Source of the DNA: Candidatus Segatella intestinihominis
GTDB lineage: Bacteria > Bacteroidota > Bacteroidia > Bacteroidales > Bacteroidaceae
Length of the DNA stretch: 11,063 nt
Direction of reading: 5' to 3'
NCBI GenBank assembly: GCA_900548535.1
Contig: URLG01000082.1
Location: 1 to 11,063, forward strand
The notes under the pieces are model-generated. The model did no database searches, was not told where the DNA came from, and worked only from the letters and a program-made list of their open reading frames with translations. Below, in pieces: positions 7,576 through 11,063 of this stretch. Position 1 is the stretch's first letter. Every line of letters starts with the position of its first letter. Both the position numbers and the translations under genes were made by a program.

Positions 7576-8526
7576 TTATTTACGTGTGGCAAGCCACTCG
7601 CTTACGTTCTTCTCGATGCGTGCAGCGATGTCGCCTTCCTCGGTAGCCTTGTCGAATTTCTCGCCGGTGATGTGCTCGAAGAGCTCGATGTAGCGGTCGC
7701 TGACGCTCTCGGCATACTCGTCGGTGATCTCTGGCATGGTCTGTCCAGGCTCGTTCATGAAGTTGTGCTCGATGAGCCACTGGCGCACGAACTCCTTGGA
7801 GAGCTGACGCTGAGGCTCGCCTTTCTCAAACTTCTCCTCGTAGCCGTCGGCATAGAAGTAGCGGCTGGAGTCTGGGGTGTGGATCTCGTCGATGAGGTAT
7901 ACCTTGCCGTCACGCTTGCCAAACTCGTACTTGGTGTCTACGAGAATCAACCCCTGCTTGGCAGCGATCTCCTGTCCACGCTTGAAGATGCGTCGTGTGT
8001 AGTCCTCCATCACTGCGTAATCCTCAGCACTAACGATGCCCTGGGCGATGATCTCCTCCTTGGAGATGTTCATGTCGTGACCCTCGTCAGCCTTGGTGGT
8101 AGGGGTGATGATAGGCTCTGGGAATCGCTCGTTCTCGCGCATTCCGTCAGGCAGCTTCACACCGCATATCTCACGGCAGCCCTTCTGATACTCTCTCCAT
8201 GCGCTACCAGTGAGGATGGAGCGTATGATCATCTCGACACGGAAACCCTCGCACTTCAATCCTACGGTTACCATAGGGTCTGGGGTAGCTAACTTCCAGT
8301 TAGGGCAGATGTCTGTCGTGGTATCGAGGAACTTGGCGGCAATCTGGTTGAGCACCTGTCCCTTGAATGGGATACCCTTAGGCAGCACAACGTCGAACGC
8401 TGAGATTCTGTCGGTAGCGACCATCACGAGGATGTCGTCGTTAATGTCATACACATCACGTACCTTACCGTGATAAACACTCTTCTGTCCATTGAAATGG
8501 AAATCTGTCTTTGTTAATGCTTTCAT
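7576..8526 (-). CDS. purC: Phosphoribosylaminoimidazole-succinocarboxamide synthase (SAICAR synthetase)
   Basis: A 316-residue cytoplasmic ATP-dependent ligase that joins CAIR and aspartate to give SAICAR in purine synthesis. Visible family features are the N-terminal YHGKVRDVYDI (18-28, nucleotide-binding strand pair), DRISAFDVVLPKGIPFKG (39-56), GSAWREYQKG (107-116), LVDTKYEFGKRDGKVYLIDEIHTPDSSRY (195-223), and a helical C-terminal extension. It is longer than the compact 237-residue E. coli form and resembles the longer class also found in yeast. It acts three steps after PurM in the pathway (PurM, PurE, then PurC), and both genes are in this cluster. No adjacent purE is present. Confidence 0.95.
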   Translation of the reverse strand: MKALTKTDFHFNGQKSVYHGKVRDVYDINDDILVMVATDRISAFDVVLPKGIPFKGQVLNQIAAKFLDTTTDICPNWKLATPDPMVTVGLKCEGFRVEMIIRSILTGSAWREYQKGCREICGVKLPDGMRENERFPEPIITPTTKADEGHDMNISKEEIIAQGIVSAEDYAVMEDYTRRIFKRGQEIAAKQGLILVDTKYEFGKRDGKVYLIDEIHTPDSSRYFYADGYEEKFEKGEPQRQLSKEFVRQWLIEHNFMNEPGQTMPEITDEYAESVSDRYIELFEHITGEKFDKATEEGDIAARIEKNVSEWLATRK

Positions 8527-8532
8527 TTTATA

Positions 8533-8560
8533 TTGAAATTTGAAATTTGAACTTTGAAAT
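8533..8560. repeat. Heptad repeat TTGAAAT x4, phoH-purC spacer
   Basis: Four adjacent units (TTGAAAT, TTGAAAT, TTGAACT, TTGAAAT) followed by TTATGAT, filling most of the 40-base gap between phoH and purC. The last bases of the TTATGAT flank overlap the phoH stop codon. The unit and flank match the element at 6007-6027. Confidence 0.8.
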
Positions 8561-8566
8561 TTATGA

Positions 8567-9553
8567 TTAGCTTTTGCTCTTGAATTCTTCGTTCTTCACT
8601 CTTCGTTCTTCACTTCTTGCTTTGTCGTAAGCGTCGTAGGCATTCACGATGCGAGTCACCAGCTTGTGCCTTACGATGTCTTTCTGTCCGAGCCTTACCA
8701 CGCCGATGCCTTCCACGCCATCCAGTATCTTGAGGGCCTCCTTCAGACCGCTGCGCTGCTCTCGGGGCAGGTCTATCTGGGTCAGGTCGCCCGTGATGAT
8801 CATCTTGGTGTTCATGCCCATTCGGGTCAGGAACATGCGGATTTGTTGGGAGGTAGTGTTCTGCGCCTCGTCCAGGATGACGACGGCGTCGCTGAGGGTG
8901 CGTCCACGCATGAAGGCGAGGGGCGCTATCTGGATCATGTGCTTTTCCATCATGTCTTGCAGCTTCACGGCTGGTATCATGTCTTCCAGTGCGTCATAGA
9001 GTGGCTGCAGGTAAGGGTCTATCTTGTCTTTCATGTCTCCAGGCAGGAATCCGAGTTTTTCTCCGGCTTCCACGGCAGGTCGGGAGAGGATGATTTTCTT
9101 GATGGTCTTCTCCTTGAGTGCCTTCACGGCGAGGGCGATGCTGAGGTAGGTCTTGCCCGTACCGGCAGGACCCACGGCAAATACCATGTCGTTCTTCTCG
9201 TAGGCATCGATGAGCTGCTGCTGGTTCTCGCTGCGGCTCTTGATGGGCCTGCCGCTGATGCTGTATACCAGCACGCCCTTCACGCTGTCGGCCTTGGTCT
9301 GCTTGCCCTTCACGATGTCGAGGATGTCCTCCTCGGTGAGCGTATTGTATTTCACCAAGTGACGTCTCATCTGCTCAATGTCCTCCTCAGCCTTCGCCAT
9401 CTGCTCCTCGTCGCCGAGCACACGAATCACGTTGTCGCGTGCCACGATACGCAACTTGGGATACAGCGACTTGATCATCTGCAGGTGGCCATTGCCCACT
9501 CCATAGAACATCACTGGATCTATATCTTCCAATATGATATGTTTCTCTATCAA
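8567..9553 (-). CDS. phoH: PhoH-family ATPase (PhoH-like)
   Basis: A 328-residue cytoplasmic P-loop ATPase of the PhoH/YbeZ family, associated in other bacteria with ribosome and RNA metabolism; its exact role is unsettled. Residues 1-70 form an N-terminal KH-like region, followed by the ATPase core with Walker A GPAGTGKT (128-135), SRPAVEAGEKLGFLPGD (157-173), Walker B VVILDEAQN (224-232) and ITGDLTQIDLP (253-263). I set the start at a TTG codon (MIEKHIILEDIDP after initiation). The first ATG in frame, at 9634, lies inside the promoter's -33 element and upstream of the likely transcript start, so it cannot be used from that promoter. The C-terminal tail (about 312-323) is encoded by a heptad repeat and looks appended. 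First gene of the operon. Confidence 0.93.
   Translation of the reverse strand: MIEKHIILEDIDPVMFYGVGNGHLQMIKSLYPKLRIVARDNVIRVLGDEEQMAKAEEDIEQMRRHLVKYNTLTEEDILDIVKGKQTKADSVKGVLVYSISGRPIKSRSENQQQLIDAYEKNDMVFAVGPAGTGKTYLSIALAVKALKEKTIKKIILSRPAVEAGEKLGFLPGDMKDKIDPYLQPLYDALEDMIPAVKLQDMMEKHMIQIAPLAFMRGRTLSDAVVILDEAQNTTSQQIRMFLTRMGMNTKMIITGDLTQIDLPREQRSGLKEALKILDGVEGIGVVRLGQKDIVRHKLVTRIVNAYDAYDKARSEERRVKNEEFKSKS
8585..8619. repeat. Heptad-like repeat inside the phoH 3' end
   Basis: Five adjacent seven-base units (TTCTTCG, TTCTTCA, CTCTTCG, TTCTTCA, CTTCTTG) encode the charged end of PhoH, residues about 312-323. Alternation of G and A at unit ends also gives a 14-base period. Because seven is not a multiple of three, the encoded peptide shows no simple repeat. 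Confidence 0.7.
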
Positions 9554-9603
9554 AATTTTTCTTTTTCTAAATAGTTTAAACCTAATCTTGTTATATAACG
9601 GTG

Positions 9604-9635
9604 CAAAATTACTACTTTTCCGTGAAATGAGCAAA
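9604..9635 (-). promoter_or_regulatory. Promoter of the phoH operon
   Basis: On the minus strand the -33 element TTTG (9632-9635) is followed, after exactly 20 bases, by TAATTTTG (9604-9611), a full match to the Bacteroidetes TTTG-N19-21-TAnnTTTG consensus. Transcription should begin near 9597, giving a leader of roughly 45 bases to the TTG start at 9553. Confidence 0.8.
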
Positions 9636-9715
9636 TAAATGGGAAAAAAATGGGCGATAAAGTAAGATAAAACATTCTTTAAATATTAAAAAGGTGATTT
9701 TTGGGGAGAAATTAT

Positions 9716-9723
9716 TACCTTTG
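9716..9723 (+). promoter_or_regulatory. Likely -7 element for the DUF5715-type gene
   Basis: TACCTTTG matches TAnnTTTG. The -33 position, about 9693-9696, reads GGTG rather than TTTG, so the promoter is half-supported. A start near 9730 would give a leader of about 110 bases carrying the heptad array and the 15-base direct repeat. Confidence 0.5.
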
Positions 9724-9739
9724 TGCCCGATTTTGATTG

Positions 9740-9767
9740 AATTAAGAATTAATAATTAATAATTAAG
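9740..9767. repeat. Heptad repeat AATTAAG/AATTAAT x4 upstream of the DUF5715-type gene
   Basis: Four adjacent units (AATTAAG, AATTAAT, AATTAAT, AATTAAG) are followed at once by GGGCTTACGCC, whose GGC and GCC (9769-9771, 9776-9778) can form a small hairpin around TTAC. A fifth copy of AATTAAG stands apart at 9813-9819. Confidence 0.8.
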
Positions 9768-9778
9768 GGGCTTACGCC

Positions 9779-9812
9779 ATTCTGATAGGGGGGAGAAATT
9801 CTGATAGGGGGG
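9779..9812. repeat. 15-base direct repeat with G6 tracts
   Basis: ATTCTGATAGGGGGG occurs at 9779-9793 and again at 9798-9812, a perfect repeat with a 19-base period. Each copy ends in six Gs. Both lie in the presumed 5' leader of the gene at 9840. Confidence 0.9.
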
Positions 9813-9839
9813 AATTAAGAAAATAAAGAAAAAATAATT

Positions 9840-10679
9840 ATGAAGATAAGTAAGAATAGATATTTACAGGGTTTTGTGGTAGTGACATTGGTGCTGGCGC
9901 TGGTCAGACTGATTTTTCCAAGCGTGGCTGAGCCTAAGGCGCAGACTGCTGTGGAAGATGCTGTCGACTCGGGAGGTGTGGCTTCTCAGAGAGATTCAGC
10001 TCTGGTTGTGCCCCAGATTGATACGGCTCAGGATGAGCTCTCGGTGGCTCCCGATACCGCCCAGGGGGATGGCAAGCAGAGCATCTTCTTCGACAAGGAC
10101 GGCCGGGAGGTGAAGCATCGCATTTTCTCCGTTCCCCACTTTGGCAATACCTTCCCCGACCAGCAGGATGTGCAGATATTGGCTGCCAACCAGCATGGCG
10201 TGAGCCCCGTGCAGAATCGCAGCGAGGCGGAGCATAGCAAAGGTCGGCTGGTGTATGTGGGCTGCAATCCCTTCTTCTATGTGGACAAGCTCAACAATAG
10301 CATTCCTTACCTGGTGCCTCGCGCCTCGGTATTGCTTCAGGACATAGGCAGGGCTTACTTCGACTCGCTGCAGATCAAGGGCATCCCGCTGCACAAGATT
10401 ATCGTGACCAGCATCCTGCGCACCAAGGACGATGTGGCTAAGCTGCGCACCCGCAATGGCAATGCCACGGAGAACTCCTGCCACCTGTATGGCACCACCT
10501 TCGACGTCTGCTACAATCGCTACAAGGCTGTTCAGACCCTGGCTCATCCTCGCCGCCAGGTGCAGAATGATACGCTGAAATGGGTGCTCTCCGAGGTGCT
10601 GCGCGATATGAGGGAGCAGAACCGCTGCTACATCAAGTATGAGGTGAAGCAGGGCTGCTTCCACATCACTGTGAGATGA
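9840..10679 (+). CDS. Membrane-anchored DUF5715-type protein with M15-like peptidase signature
   Basis: A 279-residue protein. A lysine/arginine-rich start and one hydrophobic segment (about 10-27) suggest a signal anchor, placing the rest in the periplasm. Residues about 30-80 are low-complexity and acidic, a likely linker. The folded part runs from about 110: NPFFYVDKLNNSIPYLVPRA (143-162), VTSILRTKDDV (189-199), SCHLYGTTFD (213-222) and CFHITV (273-278). The last two resemble the zinc-binding S-x-H-x6-D and final histidine of M15 peptidases (D,D-carboxypeptidases and endolysins), giving ligands H215, D222 and H275, with E268 as a candidate acid/base. The DUF5715 assignment is from memory of the family; a cell-wall substrate is inference. 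The gene is alone on its strand, has an A-rich leader with no Shine-Dalgarno site, and its stop overlaps the convergent HU-like gene by 14 bases. Confidence 0.8.
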   Translation: MKISKNRYLQGFVVVTLVLALVRLIFPSVAEPKAQTAVEDAVDSGGVASQRDSALVVPQIDTAQDELSVAPDTAQGDGKQSIFFDKDGREVKHRIFSVPHFGNTFPDQQDVQILAANQHGVSPVQNRSEAEHSKGRLVYVGCNPFFYVDKLNNSIPYLVPRASVLLQDIGRAYFDSLQIKGIPLHKIIVTSILRTKDDVAKLRTRNGNATENSCHLYGTTFDVCYNRYKAVQTLAHPRRQVQNDTLKWVLSEVLRDMREQNRCYIKYEVKQGCFHITVR

Positions 10680-10881
10680 ACACCCAAAAATCCATGAGGA
10701 CGCCGTGCACGGTGCCTCGGCTGTAGGGGGAGTTGTGCTCGGAGATGTGGGTCACGAATGCCTCGAAGTCCATCTCTCGGTCGGTTACTGCTGTGGCGTA
10801 CCACATCTTCTTGTCCTTGTTAGGTCCATTCTGAGGAGTGCGAGTTACTTTACGATACTTCAATGTTCCTTTTGTTGCCAT
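10666..10881 (-). pseudogene. Truncated HU-like DNA-binding protein (N-terminal half)
   Basis: A 71-residue frame. The basic start (MATKGTLKYRKVTRTPQNG), the segment MWYATAVTDREMDFEAFVTHISEHN and SPYSRGTVHGVLMD match, from memory, the first half of the Bacteroidetes HU-like (HU-HIG type) proteins, usually about 120-160 residues. This part covers the two N-terminal helices. After VLMD (61-64) the expected continuation, with the beta sheet and DNA-contacting arms, is missing; the frame gives seven unrelated residues (FWVFISQ) and stops inside the 3' end of the neighbouring gene. A deletion joining the two genes is the simplest explanation. A proper promoter remains upstream, so a short product may still be made. 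Alternatives are an assembly join or a naturally short protein. No function can be assigned with certainty. Confidence 0.6.
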
Positions 10882-10933
10882 AGTTCTTTTTGTTTTTTTT
10901 TTAGTGGTTAATAATGCTCTTCGAATGACAATG

Positions 10934-10964
10934 CAAAGGTACTACATTTTTCCGACGCCACCAA
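10934..10964 (-). promoter_or_regulatory. Promoter of the HU-like gene
   Basis: On the minus strand TTG (10962-10964) is followed after 20 bases by TACCTTTG (10934-10941), matching the Bacteroidetes consensus. The start codon at 10881 lies about 45 bases downstream of the expected transcript start, after an A/T-rich leader. Beyond it, 10975-11063 holds nothing I can identify. Confidence 0.75.
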
Positions 10965-11063
10965 AAATCACCTTGCAGAGTTATGTAAAATTCCATTAAC
11001 ATTTCCGCGTAACTACTCAGCACCCCTATGGGCATGAGTAATCGTCTTACTGTTGTACTACAG

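Noticed and set aside
9554..9634. Upstream ATG extending phoH by 27 residues
   Set aside because: It falls in the promoter -33 box, upstream of the expected transcript start, and the added residues are lysine/arginine-rich with no family counterpart.
10975..11063. Possible end of a repeat or insertion element at the right edge
   Set aside because: It contains CTACTCAGCACCCC-like sequence that feels repetitive, but I can show no inverted ends, reading frame or second copy within the window.

Overview
The window looks like chromosome of a Bacteroidales bacterium, most likely a Prevotella/Segatella-type member of Prevotellaceae. This is inferred from protein character, not from a search. The signs are a fused LpxC-FabZ protein, a class-2 PyrF, a Bacteroidetes-style RF1, a DUF5715-type protein, an HU-like gene start, promoters of the TTTG / TAnnTTTG type, and A-rich leaders in place of Shine-Dalgarno sites. 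Nearly everything is housekeeping and reads on the minus strand.

Layout, in the direction of minus-strand transcription. (1) At 9604-9635 a well-formed Bacteroidetes promoter starts a long cluster: phoH (8567-9553), purC (7576-8526), menG/ubiE (6832-7566), aroE (6056-6802), purM (4833-5999), prfA (3714-4823) and pyrF (2732-3574). It ends at a strong hairpin at 2683-2720. The gaps are 9 to 139 bases, so one operon is likely, though internal promoters are possible. The cluster mixes purine synthesis (purC, purM), pyrimidine synthesis (pyrF), shikimate and menaquinone steps (aroE, menG), translation termination (prfA) and a PhoH ATPase. (2) From about 2581 a second unit reads lpxD (1523-2554), the lpxC-fabZ fusion (32-1414) and the first five codons of lpxA (1-16). 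These are early lipid A steps plus the fatty-acid dehydratase that competes for the same acyl precursor.

The right end differs. A plus-strand gene (9840-10679) encodes a membrane-anchored protein with an M15-like metallopeptidase signature (DUF5715 type). Running into its 3' end, from the opposite strand, is a short gene (10666-10881) that looks like the N-terminal half of a Bacteroidetes HU-like DNA-binding protein. It keeps a good promoter but has lost its DNA-binding half.

I see no clearly new defence, mobile or RNA system. The most striking unexplained signal is in the spacers. Five different gene boundaries carry tandem repeats with a period of exactly seven bases (units TAGTTTA, TAACTCC, TTGAAAT twice, AATTAAT/G), and a degenerate seven-base array (TTCTTCG/A) forms the end of the phoH coding region. 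Two spacers have the heptads as inverted arms, and two have a GGCTT(A)CGCC mini-hairpin beside the repeats. This looks like a family of short extragenic elements rather than chance low complexity.

No stretch longer than 300 bases lacks a gene. The largest gap, 9554-9839, holds two divergent promoters, a heptad array and a 15-base direct repeat.
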